A DNA stretch of 64,000 bases, taken from Aptenodytes patagonicus. Taxonomy: Eukaryota; Chordata; Aves; Sphenisciformes; Spheniscidae. The translations under genes and the position numbers were made by a program. Shown here piece after piece: positions 36,701 through 48,860 of the stretch. Every line of letters begins with the position of its first letter. The stretch's first letter is position 1. Below the pieces are notes generated by a model, which saw nothing but the letters and a program-made list of their open reading frames with translations, ran no database searches and was not told where the DNA came from. Where the stretch lies: positions 51,240,151-51,304,150 of the forward strand of contig NC_134949.1 of the NCBI RefSeq assembly GCF_965638725.1, given 5' to 3'.

Positions 36701-37489
36701 GCCGCGCCCGCCCGCCCGCCCTGGCGCAGGGACGGCCGCCGGCCGGCAGCCGTTGCCCCCGCTGCGGGGCGCTCCGGGGGCGAGGCGGCCCCCTCGGCTG
36801 AAAGGGGATCCTTGGGCTGTCCGTGGGCACGAGCGCGGCGGAGGGTGCGCGGAGCGGGGGCGGGGGGGCCGTGAGGCGGCTGGAGCGCAGGGGCGTGCCG
36901 CCGGCCGCACCGCCCTCTGCCTGAGGCCGCGCCGCCGGGGGTGGTGGAACGAACCCGTTGCCTCTCGTCGCAGGCCGGCGGGTTGTCCCAAGCTAAAATG
37001 GGGCAGGGCAGCCAGCCTGCGGGCCCCGGAGGGGCGTGCGCTTCTCCAAGTCCTGCGGGAGAAGCGGGCAACGCCCGGGGACCGCGGCCTCCTAGGCCGC
37101 CCCGGTACGAGCTGGCAGAGCCCGGCTGCCGGCGCTGCTTACGGTCCCTCCGATTTACCCCCTCCGTGATGCGCACCGGCAATCTGCAAAGGCGGGAGAA
37201 GCCCGCTTGTAGTAAGTGTGTGGGGTCGTCATTCAGCACTGACAGAATTAGGATTTCGGGCGTCCTGTGCGCTGTAATGCTACAACGTGTACCATTTCCT
37301 GATTTTAGGCAGTGTGAGTGTCACTAAACCTGTCACATAGATACCTTAGAACATTTTTGTCTTGGTAACACCCAGTTAGTGAACCTCCTTTTTTAGCAGA
37401 AAGAGAAATACTGTAGAAGTTAGTGTATAATTATCACACGAGCATCCTAGGACACTACTACAGCTGCTTAGTAACAGTAACATCTAGCA

Positions 37490-37625
37490 CCGTGCATTAT
37501 TATTGATGGGAAATAACAGCTTGGAAAAGCGAAGCGATTTGCCGTAGGTTACCAAGCAGGCTAGCAGCACAGCCAGGAATAGGACCCTGCATACATATGA
37601 TTCCCTGTCAAGTGTTTTCTCCTGG
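37490..37625 (+). repeat. MIR-like SINE remnant
   Basis: The order of pieces (GGGAAATAACAGCTTGGAAA, then GCGATTTGCCGTAGGTTACC, then AGCACAGCCAGGAATAGGAC, then a CCCTG...AGTGTTTTC end) follows the core and 3' part of the MIR family, an old amniote SINE. It is clearly decayed. Edges are approximate. Confidence 0.7.
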
Positions 37626-38775
37626 TTTAAAAACAGAACTTCTAGATGATCTGCATAATTTCTGTACGGTCTGGTAGAATGGAAAGTTCTCTGACACTGG
37701 CAAATCTGGACTGCGTAATTGCTGAAACACTCCTATCACGGATGCTACAAACTTGTTCTATATCCTAAAATTTAAGCATTTATATTATTACATGATGGTT
37801 ACAATAACATGAAGCACGTGTCAGAAGAGTAGTGTGCCTCCTTCCTTCACCCTCCCTACAATACTTCCCAAAAACTTACCTAGTTTTCCTTCTCTATCCT
37901 TCTCACTAAGCCATTGGCTCTACAGAAGGCAACTAACAAGTACAGAGTTGTTCTACAGTATTTGATAACCCCAGCTGTTGAAGACACCAGTAATTCCAAA
38001 CTTCATGTCAATTCATGAAAACCCATAATCTCTGTGAACTCTTCTGTACATCCTCAGCCCTTTAAGCACTCAATTCCTCTCCTAACTTTCTGGATGTACC
38101 TTTCTCTGAAGTCAGTCAAATCAACAATGAAGTGACACGCACCAAGAGAAGTGCATGAAAACACATTTGCAGAATTGGGGCTTAAAGCATTCATCAATAA
38201 CGCTCCCTCATTCTGCAGTGGAGATGGGTGAGTTCATTTGCATACATTAGCATGTGAAATGTCCGTGTTTAGATGTGGTCCTTCAGCAAAATCTGGTCTT
38301 GCTAGTTACACACAGAACTATTCTTTAATCATGGATTTTTCTTTTTACTTAATTATTACAACCTGTTGCTACTACTAAACAAGACCGAGTAGATACTTTT
38401 GTATACTCGGCACCTTCACAGTACTTACCATCTAATCTAAAAAGGTGAAATGTTGATCTCTACAAAAAAAAGTTGTAAGGTAGAGAAAAACCCTTCTAAG
38501 ATAATGTGTTTTATCAGCTGTATGTTAGCCTGTTTTTTTCCTAGCTTCACAGATATTGAAGTATCTATAGCACATCTGGTGCCTTAGAATAAACAATTAT
38601 AGTCTGGGGCTGCTAGGGCTCTCCTCCTGAGGATGCACAGCATCTTAATGTTTGATGCTGGTGGCAGCAGTGCCGGTGATTTACTAGTTGGTTGCTTTGG
38701 GTTTTTCTTTTTTTCCAGATAGGTGAGATCACACACAGAGATGTGAAGCCTCTTCCAAATGACTATAGCGCAGCT

Positions 38776-38793
38776 CCCCCCCCCCCCCCCCCC
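38776..38793 (+). repeat. C18 homopolymer
   Basis: Eighteen C in a row. Length is likely to vary between individuals and in sequencing. Confidence 0.95.
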
Positions 38794-40983
38794 AAGAACA
38801 AATAGTCTAAATGAAAAGTACAGTATTCAAGATGTCCTTTGCATGGGCAAATGTAAACCTCAGGCCTGGGCTCATATGGGGGGGGTTAGAACCCGTGTGG
38901 TACTAAAATTAATCTCGAGCAATCCTTGTTCGATTGGAAGAATTTTGAGGCTGTATTTAGTGCCCGTTTCTAGAACTCCGATCTTCACAAATGAAGGCTT
39001 ACTTTGCAGTAAATTTTACAAGGTGTAAATACAGTAATGCCTTCTCAAATCATCTGTCACTTGGGAGAGCAGTGAGGTTGGTGTAAATGAAGTAACTATA
39101 TCTAGTGATGACCACAATGCAGTGCTGACCTGTGTATAAATAACTGCTTACCACTGAGCAGCATGCGGATGGGGTAGAGAATCTAATTGGTTTTGAGGAA
39201 TGGGATTACAGTGAACTTTGCTTAGGGAGTCAGGAGAAAAAAAATCAGGAGAGAAGGTTAGTGCAAAGAGGAAATTAGCATTCATATAATCTTGAAACTT
39301 TGTGAATAACAAAATATTTGTAATCATGTTGCTATGACACCCAGTAATGACTAGGAGCCTTCATTTTGAGTTAGCAGGTAGACATATGTAGAAGGAATGC
39401 AAATAGTTAGGTTATTTTTAAAAATGTTCTCTCCACGTTGTGTAAATTTCATATAATACAATAGGCAGTTTAGGGACCAAGACCAGAAATGGCCCCTAAA
39501 CCAAATGATCCCTTTTCACCCTTCGGTCCTATGCTAGTGACCCTTGTATGCACTTGCCAGCATCAAACAGATATGAAGATACAGCTGGAGAGGTGAAGCA
39601 TATTCATATTTCGTATCTTGTGAAAGATAGCAATTCCTTGTGAATTTTATGAAAGTAGGAAGGCAAAAGGAAAAAAAAAATGTTGCTGGTAATCCCACTA
39701 GGAGAAAGACTCCATGACTCCAACATCAAAGAATCTTCACTGGACCATATCCTCAAGACCAAAGTAATTGGAAACCAATGTATTTTGTTACGCTGCTTGC
39801 AGAATTACTTCTTTTTGTTTGTTTCTGCCTTCTCCTACTCTTTTTTTTTATCTTTTACCCTTCTCCCAGAATACTGGCCATTAAAGGACTGGCATAAGCG
39901 GAAGAAAACATGGGCCAAAAGATGCTTTTAGGCTCAATGCGAGTAAAACGCCACTCAGTTTCTTGAAAGCGCTGGGACTTCTGCTCTGTGAACCTTGCCC
40001 TATGTCTGCGAGATGCAACAACAGAGTGGAGCATAGTTGGCTCAAAAAAATGCTCATGAATGTTGCATTCAGTGTCCCCTTTCAAATGTCGTAGACCAGG
40101 AATCTTGCTTCAGTCTGAAGCTGCAGCAAGTCAATCTGGCAAGCTATTATGTTTTGATAGTTTTCGTTGCTCAACTAGTGGCCTGCCACATCCTGGGAAA
40201 GTTGCAGTTTTCATGACACCTCTCTTTCTGGCTCCTCCTAGAAAGAGGCTTTGGAAGTCTGCTTGCTCAGGAGATGGCAGTGAACAAAAACATTGTTTTC
40301 TGTTGTCATATCTACAAAGATTTAGGTTGTTCCCCTAAGTCATTCTAGCTCCTACAAGGACTGCTGCAGAGATCCCTGAGTATTCATATAGATGCTGGAA
40401 AAGCCATTCAGACTGGCTACTCCAGAATACTGGCTTTAGACTTTGCTTCTTTGCGCTCCCTGTGTACCAAGGGATATCTTCCAGGAGAAGCTATAGTAAA
40501 AATTGTACTTCTTTTATAGCATTCTCAAATTCCCAAAGGAGGCAGTTTAATCTTCTGAATCAGAGCTGGAACAAGACATGTAAGTGCCAGTCTCCTCAAA
40601 CTAGTCACACCCCATGGAGGTTCTTGCATCTTCCAGGTGCTTTCTGACCCCAGTGACCTTCCAGTGTCTACACCTGTCCTTCAGGATTTTCCACTCAGCC
40701 ATTATTGCCACCGTAACTGGGTTCTGGACCGCAGCCTGCACCGCTCTGTGTGCATATCCTCCATTTGGCATGTCTCTTGGAAGACATCCTTGCAGAAGCA
40801 CCACGGGTGATCCAGCCCAGCATGCTTCTGCTTTCCGCTTCCCTGGGTAGAATAGTACTTCAGCACTCCTACTCTGAAGTTCAAGGTTGTTGCTAAAATG
40901 TATTTATTCTTCTCTGCCAGATTATTTATTCTGAGCAGTATGGCACAGGGATTCTTTATCCATACAGTTTTTCAAAGCCACAT

Positions 40984-41037
40984 ATACCATTAAACATATG
41001 ACAATACCATTAAACATATAACAATGCCATTAAAACC
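40984..41037 (+). repeat. 20-bp tandem repeat, about 2.7 copies
   Basis: The unit ATACCATTAAACATATGACA is followed by a copy with one change and a partial third copy with further changes. It is a small local duplication without known function. Confidence 0.85.
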
Positions 41038-43694
41038 AGCTAAAAAAAATTAAGTTCCTTGGATGACATGGGAGGGGGGACAGAGAAGAGAAAAGAAGAG
41101 AAGAAAAAGTAGATCTGAAAAGCAAGATTTCCACAGCACTACACGTGTAGTTTGTCAAAATTTGCAGTGTTTCAGCAATCCCTTTTTTTTTGTAAAATAA
41201 AGATTTGATGGAAAAAAAATTCTGCTTTCATCCCAAGGAATGTCATTAATGAAGTCATGCATCCCCATTTAGACAGCTGCCTTCCCTGACTCAACCTGAT
41301 ATTTTTCTTTTGCTAGGTTGAAAGATAAAGATGCTATGTGTTTGGCAGTCATTTAGATTGGTATTTTTGTTTAAATTAAATCGAGATTTTTTTCATTGGA
41401 CTCATTGCCTGGAGTTCTGTCTGACGCTCTCTTAGCACTGGCGATTGCTAACTGTTTGCTCCCTTAATATCCTGAAATAAACCCTGCACCTCAGGCAGAA
41501 TGTGAGGAAATCTGGGAATATTATACGCTTGTGTTTTGTCAGCTATATGCTGATAAACAGTTCAAGGATATCAGATGAGACTCTGGATGGTTGTACTGGC
41601 CTTAGATCAGTAAAAGCTTTGTTAGATGCTATTTTGACTCCACAGCTTTGTGTCAGGGCGCTGAGTGCACAAATAGACCTTAATTTCTGTGATGGCCTCA
41701 ACGGGGGCCTCCACCCTCACCCTCTGGTGGGCCTGGGTGTTCATTCTTTCCTGAGCTACACCTCAGCTGTGCTTACCTGAATGCCGGGGGCTCCTGGACC
41801 AACCTCGGAACTAGCCTGTTACTGTGTCTTGCCTGATGATCCCTGAACCATCAACAGGCCCCACTGCAATAACCACCCTGCTCTGCTCACTTGCCTTTGG
41901 CGCAGTGGGGCTGCGCCCCGTTGGTGGGGTCACCGCTCGGCTCGCCTTGGGGTGCCCTCGGCTCCTGGCTCACCTGCCCTGAGGGAGCAGTGCCACCGTT
42001 GCAGCTCACTGATGCTTTGCTTCTGAGTTCAGAGCACCTGAAAATGCAGGTTCATTTTAGAAAAGCGATCTTGTCCGCTACGGTTGCTGCTGGTTGGCTT
42101 TTATAAAGCAATGTTTATATTTGCATTTCAGAGGAAATTTAGGTACAGTGTTCAGTAAGACTGGTGTCACCTGTAGTCCCCATTTAAATCAGAGTTCACT
42201 CCTACAGCCCAGCTCCACCAAGGCCTGCCTCCACAGTGGTTATTTAGGGTGTAGTTTCATGTCAGGGTTACACCACGTTGTATTTGCATTGCTGCTAAAG
42301 AGGGCTCCTGCCCTCCTCCTCTGCCACACACCGCTGCTCCCTCAGCTCACATCATGATCTCGCAGAAGACGAGCTGATCAAAAGCATGAATAGTTCCTGG
42401 GTGAGCAGTGAGCTGATGTGAACCACAGGCAGTCACGCAGCTGTGTAGGTGTGGCACAAGAAAGGGGACAGGAACCCATACCTGGGGGTGTGAAAGGGGA
42501 CTGTCTATAGTTCACTGCATTAGGGATAGCGTGAAACCACATATTTGAGGTCAAGTTATACCAGACAGCTGAGTCAATCTGTCAAAAAGAGGACTTCTTA
42601 CTTCCTCTTCCCATCTCACTCCTTCTACCCTCCTTCCTCACGCACAGCATTTCCCCCACTGTTCACGCCTGGGGCTTGTCAGATTCTGCTGAGCTGATTC
42701 AATGCATTAACTTGGCAGAAAAATAGCCATTTAGTCTGGTCTTCTGCTGGACTGGTGGGTTGATTTGGCTTACAGTGGGGTCTAGCAAGCACCAGAGACA
42801 ACGAAAGGTAAGTAACACAAGTGGGAGTGAAATTGCCCCTTGCAGTATCCATGGGTTATTAACCCAACTTTGGACGTCTCTTAACCTTTTGGAGAAGCTG
42901 CAGGCAACACTGAGCTCCTGCTCCCTTTCCCTGCGCTCTGCCCTATATGTCTGATCCCCTCCTTCCATTGGTATGTATCTATTGGGGTATGGGGTTTGGT
43001 TTTTTTGGCTGAGTTACCTTTCTGGCTGAGGCACCAGAGCTGGCACAAGAGAAGCAGTAGGAAACAGTGAGATGTGGCAGGTGTAGGATTACCCCTTCCC
43101 GCAGCAGTGACCTGTTCTCTTGGCTGAGCTGATCTTGTCCCACCGCACCGATGTGAAGGCCAGGATGGAGAGCATGATCCTCCTCCCACAGATCCATGAC
43201 CATCACATCATCGCTGGGATTACAGCGGATCTGAGAACGAAGTTAGGCAATCACCTTATTCACCAACAAAGTGCTCTATGTCACTGTAGGCAGAAAAGGC
43301 AAACAAATAATTGCAATTATGCAATTAATACTCCCAGAACAATTCAACACAGCTGCTGACCACCTTCCTATGACAGCTTTTGCTGTCATCAAGTTACTCA
43401 CTGAGTGGGTGCATCCAGGCCAGCTGAGCCTGTGGCTGACTAATCTTACTTCCTTTCCTTTGCAATCTCATAAAAGTCTTACTGCAATTACAACTCTATT
43501 TCAAACCCCAGATTATTTATCTCGCATAACAGCATTTTTATATTTTTGTCAAGTATTGTAGAAAGTCTGTTCAACAGCAAAAAGCAGATGTACATATGTA
43601 CACATACAGAATGAATTCTCACGGTAATATCTAGATTTGATATTAAAAATGTTCTTCAGTAAATCCCAGAGTATTTTACAAGAGTTGTTATGAA

Positions 43695-43765
43695 CCCTAT
43701 GTACAAATGGGGAAACTGAGGCACAGAAGTGCAGTGTTTTTCACTTAGCACTAATTGTAAGAGTC
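43695..43765 (+). repeat. MIR-like SINE core fragment
   Basis: Contains ATGGGGAAACTGAGGCACAG, the best-known phrase of the MIR core, followed by a decayed extension. It is shorter than the one near 37550. Confidence 0.7.
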
Positions 43766-44637
43766 ACTGGACAATTTCTGAATTATCTTAACTGGCAGTA
43801 CTGGGTGAAACTGTACCAAGAGAAGGAAAAAAACCCACCAGTTAATGTTTTACCAACTTAGGACATCAGAATGGGATGCTGTGAGTAGGAGCCTTTGCTG
43901 TAGCAACTTTTGATTTTTTTTCATGAAGTGGCTGCTTGAATACAAGCATAATATTGCTTACTTGAATGACACTAATCGACAGGAACACAATTTATTTAGG
44001 CTGCATGTGACCACTACAGGCACTTTAGTTTTGTCATCTGTTATTTACACTTGCAGCTTGACTCCTTACCAGTAACTGGATGGACAGGCGACAGGATGGC
44101 ATGAGATCTACTAAAGAATGAAGATAGCCTATTGACATAAGCGTTGGCATTTACCCTGGGTGTTTACAGATTGACTTAAAACATAGAAATCTGTCTGGCT
44201 ACAGCGTAACTTGAGAAGGTTTGAGAATTAAGACCATAACTAAACTACAAGGTCTCATTAGAAATTTGTATCCTAAATTTATAGAATAACCTTAACAAAG
44301 ATTAAGATGTGTTATTTCAGGAGTGAAGGCTCGTCCATCTCCATTGTGAAGAAACCACCTTTGCAATAAAACAAACCTATCCATTCACAAATTCAGTTCC
44401 ACTTCTAGGTATGATTGTATAGTACCTTTTCTACTCCAGATTTAATGGAAACAAAGGAAACCGAATGCTTATTCCTGGAAGATTTTGAAACATTGATTTC
44501 TATGAAAAAATAAATATTTATTATATTCATTTTGCTAATGAGCAGCCTGAATGAATTTACAAAGAAAAAATTTCCTAAATATGCCACTACAGCAAAAGAG
44601 CTGGAACAGCCAAGTCCCGATTTTCCATTTCCCACAA

Positions 44638-44651
44638 GGGGGGGGGGGGGG
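44638..44651 (+). repeat. G14 homopolymer
   Basis: Fourteen G in a row, then TGTTTG. Uncertain length is likely in sequencing data. Confidence 0.95.
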
Positions 44652-46285
44652 TGTTTGCAACTGCTTAAGCAAAACCCACACGAATCCAGATGCCAGCTCT
44701 GATTTATAAATTTGTTCTTCTAAAACAGAGCCAACCAACATAGTCCTGCCCTCATTACTACACAGCATTTGTTGCCTAACTATAGGGCAACTGTTTTATC
44801 AGTTAGAATATTTCCTGGAGAAGTTTGTAACTGACTGTTTGAGTAAGAAGAGATGATGGTTTGTCTTCAGCGAGAGCGCAACCTAGAAACAAAACCTTCC
44901 AGGTTTTCAATAGACGTGAAGTCCCAGAGGTCTGCAGCTCATCACCATTAGTGCCTCCACAGTATGCCCACAGTTAATGGAGAGAACAACCTCCTTTCTG
45001 TTGAGCCAATACAGAGCGAGCAACTCTCCTCTTCGCTGTCTACAACCTGCTGAAGCAAGCAAGGCCGTTGGCAGTTATTAATAACCCCATCTCCAGACAT
45101 GCTGGAGAAGCATGTAGTCACGCTTCTGAGCTGTCCTTAAGCAATTCCTGTCTCCCTACCAGAAAGTTGTAATCCATCAGAACATGCTTCTAAGAATAGA
45201 CTCACAGAACACTATGTGTCAAGGAGGGGGTAGACCTCATCTACTGCCTCCTAAAAAATCTTTTTATAGAAACTGTCTAAAAATAGCCTGGAAACTTAAC
45301 AGGGAATGTGGTTTAGTTTTTAAAAAATAAAAATAAAAAGTTCTGCAGTACGTTCAGTTGCAACCTTTTAGAACCAGGATTTAAGTTACAAGATTTGCCA
45401 TTACAGTGATGTTTTAAAAGCACACGTTTCCAGAACAAGATCATTACAGAAATACCCACAGGCTATCTCTAATTTAAAACTAATTATGCAACGAGGGCAT
45501 AAAATCAGGGAATCTGAAAAATCTACTGAAGGCCGTTTCATGAATCAAGATTCCAGAAGGCTGTCAAGTGTTCCCAATGAGTTGGCACAAGGGACAGAAG
45601 ATTGCTAACAATTTCTGATGAACCGACAAGTGATATTGCATTGCAGTGATGTGAAAGAGAGGACTAAAGATGTGGTAGCGCTAGGCAACAGATACCTGTA
45701 ATCCTCCCGGTGGCTGCCCTCCTATCTGGAATCAGAAATTCCCCCCAGAGAACCACGTAGCATTTGCTATGTGGAAAAAAAGTACAATAATTGAAAACAA
45801 ACAGTATGGACCGGCATGTGCTGCAACATTTATTAAAAAAAAAGAAACTTCAAATTAGAGATCTTTTGCTGTTCTTTACAATCTCGCTAATGAATTAGCT
45901 CCTTAGCTGTTAACAACTGAATACCACCGGCCTATAAAATCCCACTGTTAGAACACTTGATGGTCACATTAATCAGTAACATCAGAAACTCTACTTTTTC
46001 AAACTTGTGTCTGAGCAGAGAGAGCCCACATACCTGTGAGTATGTGTCTGTATGCAGTCCTCAGAAAACACGTATGGCACTGAAGAGTAAAAAAATTTTC
46101 CTGATAAAAGCAAATAAATTGATACAGGAAACAGTAATGTAGGAGCACCACAGAAGGCTTATATTGCAATGATGACTAATATACCCGAGCATATCAAGAT
46201 CTAGTATCTTTTATGGAGAGGGCATTTTTCTAAGGGGCTGGAGAGAGGTTTTTAAAAATTATTTTAACAGATGCTGCTCAATATA

Positions 46286-46450
46286 GAGAAGAGAAGAGAA
46301 GAGAAGAGAAGAGAAGAGAAGAGAAGAGAAGAGAAGAGAAGAGAAGAGAAGAGAAGAGAAGAGAAGAGAAGAGAAGAGAAGAGAAGAGAAGAGAAGAGAA
46401 GAGAAGAGAAGAGAAGAGAAGAGAAGAGAAGAGAAGAGAAGAGAAGAGAA
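46286..46450 (+). repeat. (GAGAA)33 microsatellite, perfect
   Basis: 165 bp with no interruption, followed by GAAAAAAAAAA. All purine on the plus strand. The frames that cross it (EKRRE repeats on plus, Ser-Leu-Leu-Phe-Ser on minus) are translations of the repeat, not proteins. A perfect array of this length is expected to be highly variable. Confidence 0.98.
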
Positions 46451-46792
46451 GAAAAAAAAAAGTGTCTTACACTGGAGAAAGAAGCAGGTGCAATTTGCAG
46501 TGGTCTCCAGCTGTGAAGGGAGTTAATTTCAAGGCTTCCACTGAAGAGCAGAGGATTTTTGTCTCCTGCATGGATGAACAATATCCTTTTGAGAAGGCAT
46601 CTAAGAATCAGAGGTGTCCTGCTTGTTGCAGACAGAGGTGTTTTCATCATCACCACTGAGTTTAGGCAATCTTTTAAAGAAGCTGTGACAACTAACTCGT
46701 GAGCACCTTCAAGATAAGTCAGAGAAGCCTTAATTTTGCTTAATATTTCCTAGGAAACAAGAACAAGGCCTAATGTGCTTGTGTCACAGGTT

Positions 46793-46813
46793 CACACACA
46801 AACACACACACAC
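46793..46813 (+). repeat. Short (CA)n repeat
   Basis: Interrupted CA run of about 20 bp. Minor. Confidence 0.8.
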
Positions 46814-48740
46814 GTAGCACACATGACAGCATTCTGCGCTAAGGGACCGTAGCAAGGTGCATTCACATACAGGTGTAACGCACTGCGGCCGTCCAGGAGA
46901 AAGGCAAGAATCCTGAGCAGCAGCTCCCCCATTGTCACAATCTGCTCCTGGTCATAAACTCGGCAAGAGTCACTTTGAAGTAACTCTGTTTATCCCCACT
47001 ATGCCTATGGACAAGATATTCCTGAAGCTCACTCCTTAAATGCAGTTTCATTCCTTTCTTTTAATTTCCAGACCGCACTCATTTCGGACAGTTTATAACC
47101 ATTTATTTATTTCTGTCAACACTGTCCTTGAGCTTAAAATCCTCAACATGTTTTCTTTGTCCATCAGTATAACCACTACCTCGCTTGTATTCAGCTTCAA
47201 AAGGCTGTTCTTCATCCAAGGGCTGCCCTCATCCTAGTACAAGGATTTTCTTGTGGGAATAATGAACTGGTACACAGCAGAAGATACACAGAACTGTGTT
47301 GCTTCTGTCTGGTGCTTGAGCCCAGATCAGACCCCTCTGTAGCTGCACGCAGAAACTTGATGGAAATGATGGAGAGAGCTAATCTCCACAAATGTGGAGG
47401 AGTCTTGTAGTGGAGATGTGATCTCCCACCTCGGTTGCATCTCTCCAAGTAGTATGTAAAACATTTTGGCCCATCTCTGCCCCCTCTCTCTGCGGCTTAC
47501 TGAATCTATTATTGCAAGAAGGCCCAGAATGGATGTCTTCCATCTCCCACTGTCAGGAAAAACATTCAGAAATAAACCTTTGCCACTGCTGATGGGAACG
47601 ATCAGCTCTTGACTAGTGATTTCTGGCTACACTTCCGGAAGTTATCAGTGTAACTACAACTCCACAGCTACAGACCAAAGGTAGACATCGCCGAAATTGT
47701 GAGGCTTCCGCTGACAACTGCATGAAATTGCTGTGCCACAGCCAATGACCAGAAAAGATGCAATGGTTTGAAGACATCTGGAAGAGGTTGCAGCCTTTTC
47801 AGGAGGCATTACCCAAGACCCTCCAAAAGAGTAATTCTGTGAAAGGAGCTGAGACATAGTCGGCTGATGCGACTTAGAGATGCTTCACGGGTGTGTGAAA
47901 GCTTACGGTGCTGGAGCCATTTCAGGTACTAGAGCAGCAGGCCAGATAATTGATTTTTGTCTCTACTTCTTGTCTTTTATCCATGTTGTGTAAATATAAC
48001 ATCATCTTTGAAACGCTTTGTGACTCGGTCTCTGAAAGAAGCAAAGCAAGCCGCCCCAGAGCAGCAGCGTGCCTGGGGCATTCAGGTGAGTTTTCTGCAT
48101 GCCGTAAGGATCTGAAACGTGCTATTTCATGTACATAAAACCCAGGCCTTCCTGGTATTAGAGGCACTGCGAAGGTTTGGCAGGCTGAGCAGAGGGAGGT
48201 ACTGCAGCCACTGTGTCATTTAACCTGGAAAGCAAGCAGGCTATGCTTGCAAGCTTGTTAAGTAAGCTTGGTGTTTAGATGTTAGAGATGCCCCTTCAAA
48301 TTATAGGATTAGAGGGGATTATTTTGCCGCTAACGTAACACGATGGCACGTCCCCTGGACAGGCGGGTGCGCTGCTGCCTGTTGCGGGGACTTCGTGCCC
48401 TCTCCCCCAGTTGAACGGCTTCTGCCGACGCCGGGGTGCCCCAACGCCCCCCGCTGCGGGTGTCTGAGCAGCGCGCTGGCCCCCCAGACCCACTCGGCAC
48501 AGGGGCGGCCAGGGCGCACCGAGGGCGGGAACGGACCGTGGGTATCCGCCCGCTCCCCCCTGCCCCGGCCCTGCCCGCCGCCATCGGGGGCCGGGCCCCA
48601 CGCGGGCCGGGGCCACCCCCGCCGGCCAAGGGGCGGCTCGCTGCCGCCGCAGCCGTATTTTGAAGCGCCTCAAGGTTTATTGCCGGGGCCGGGGCGGCCC
48701 TGGGCAGGGAGGGAGGAGGCGGTGGTGCCGGCCCGCCCGC

Positions 48741-48810
48741 ACTACGTCTCCCGGCGTGCCGCGGGGCGAGCCGCCGCCGGAACCGGAAGGGCACTCGGTG
48801 CCGCTTCCGG
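48741..48810 (+). promoter_or_regulatory. MRPL42: MRPL42 core promoter: ZNF143-like site and inverted ETS pair
   Basis: ACTACGTCTCCCGGCGTGCC (48741-48760) resembles a ZNF143/STAF site. CCGGAAG (48783-48789) and CTTCCGG (48804-48810) are ETS/GABP-type sites in opposite orientation, again 21 bp start to start; a further CCGGAA lies at 48777-48782. GABP (NRF-2) sites are common in genes for mitochondrial proteins. Site calls are by eye. Confidence 0.6.
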
Positions 48811-48860
48811 TGCCGTGGCTGCCGGCGGGCTGCTGAGGGAACGTGGCGGCGTCCGCACAG
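48811..48860 (+). other. MRPL42: MRPL42 non-coding exon 1 (probable)
   Basis: The sequence after the ETS pair ends at a donor, GCACAG followed by GTAACC at 48861. The translation start follows directly after the next acceptor, so this exon would be 5' UTR only. The 5' edge is not known. The splice is inferred, from donor quality and position in the CpG island. Confidence 0.55.

Larger units (their letters stand above)
35900..37160. promoter_or_regulatory. UBE2N: CpG island over UBE2N promoter and exon 1
   Basis: A very GC-rich, CpG-dense block in AT-rich surroundings, covering the UBE2N start codon and extending into intron 1. The long open frames here (up to 258 codons) exist on several frames of both strands because stop codons are rare in GC-rich DNA; none looks like a protein. 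No TATA box is visible near the likely start, as usual for housekeeping promoters. Confidence 0.9.
37161..48334. other. Intergenic region between divergent UBE2N and MRPL42
   Basis: No gene supported. It holds two MIR-like SINE remnants, a C18 tract, a 20-bp tandem repeat, a GC-richer patch at about 41690-42020, a G14 tract and the GAGAA array. The short open frame at 43120-43359 is not convincing as a gene. I recognise nothing else. Confidence 0.7.

Noticed and set aside
36215-37239. Long open frames (up to 258 codons) on both strands in the UBE2N CpG island
   Set aside because: They overlap in several frames, are all Arg/Pro/Gly/Ala, and follow from the lack of stop codons in GC-rich DNA. 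Only the ten codons at 36578-36549 are supported by homology.
43120-43359. 79-codon plus-strand frame that looks protein-like
   Set aside because: No family recognised, no matching splice sites and no neighbours; left as chance.
45180-45250. Possible old CR1 end (ACTCACAGAACACTATGTGT)
   Set aside because: Only faint similarity to the reverse CR1 tail; too weak to annotate.
46264-46656. 130-codon minus-strand frame rich in Ser, Leu and Phe
   Set aside because: Translation of the GAGAA array.
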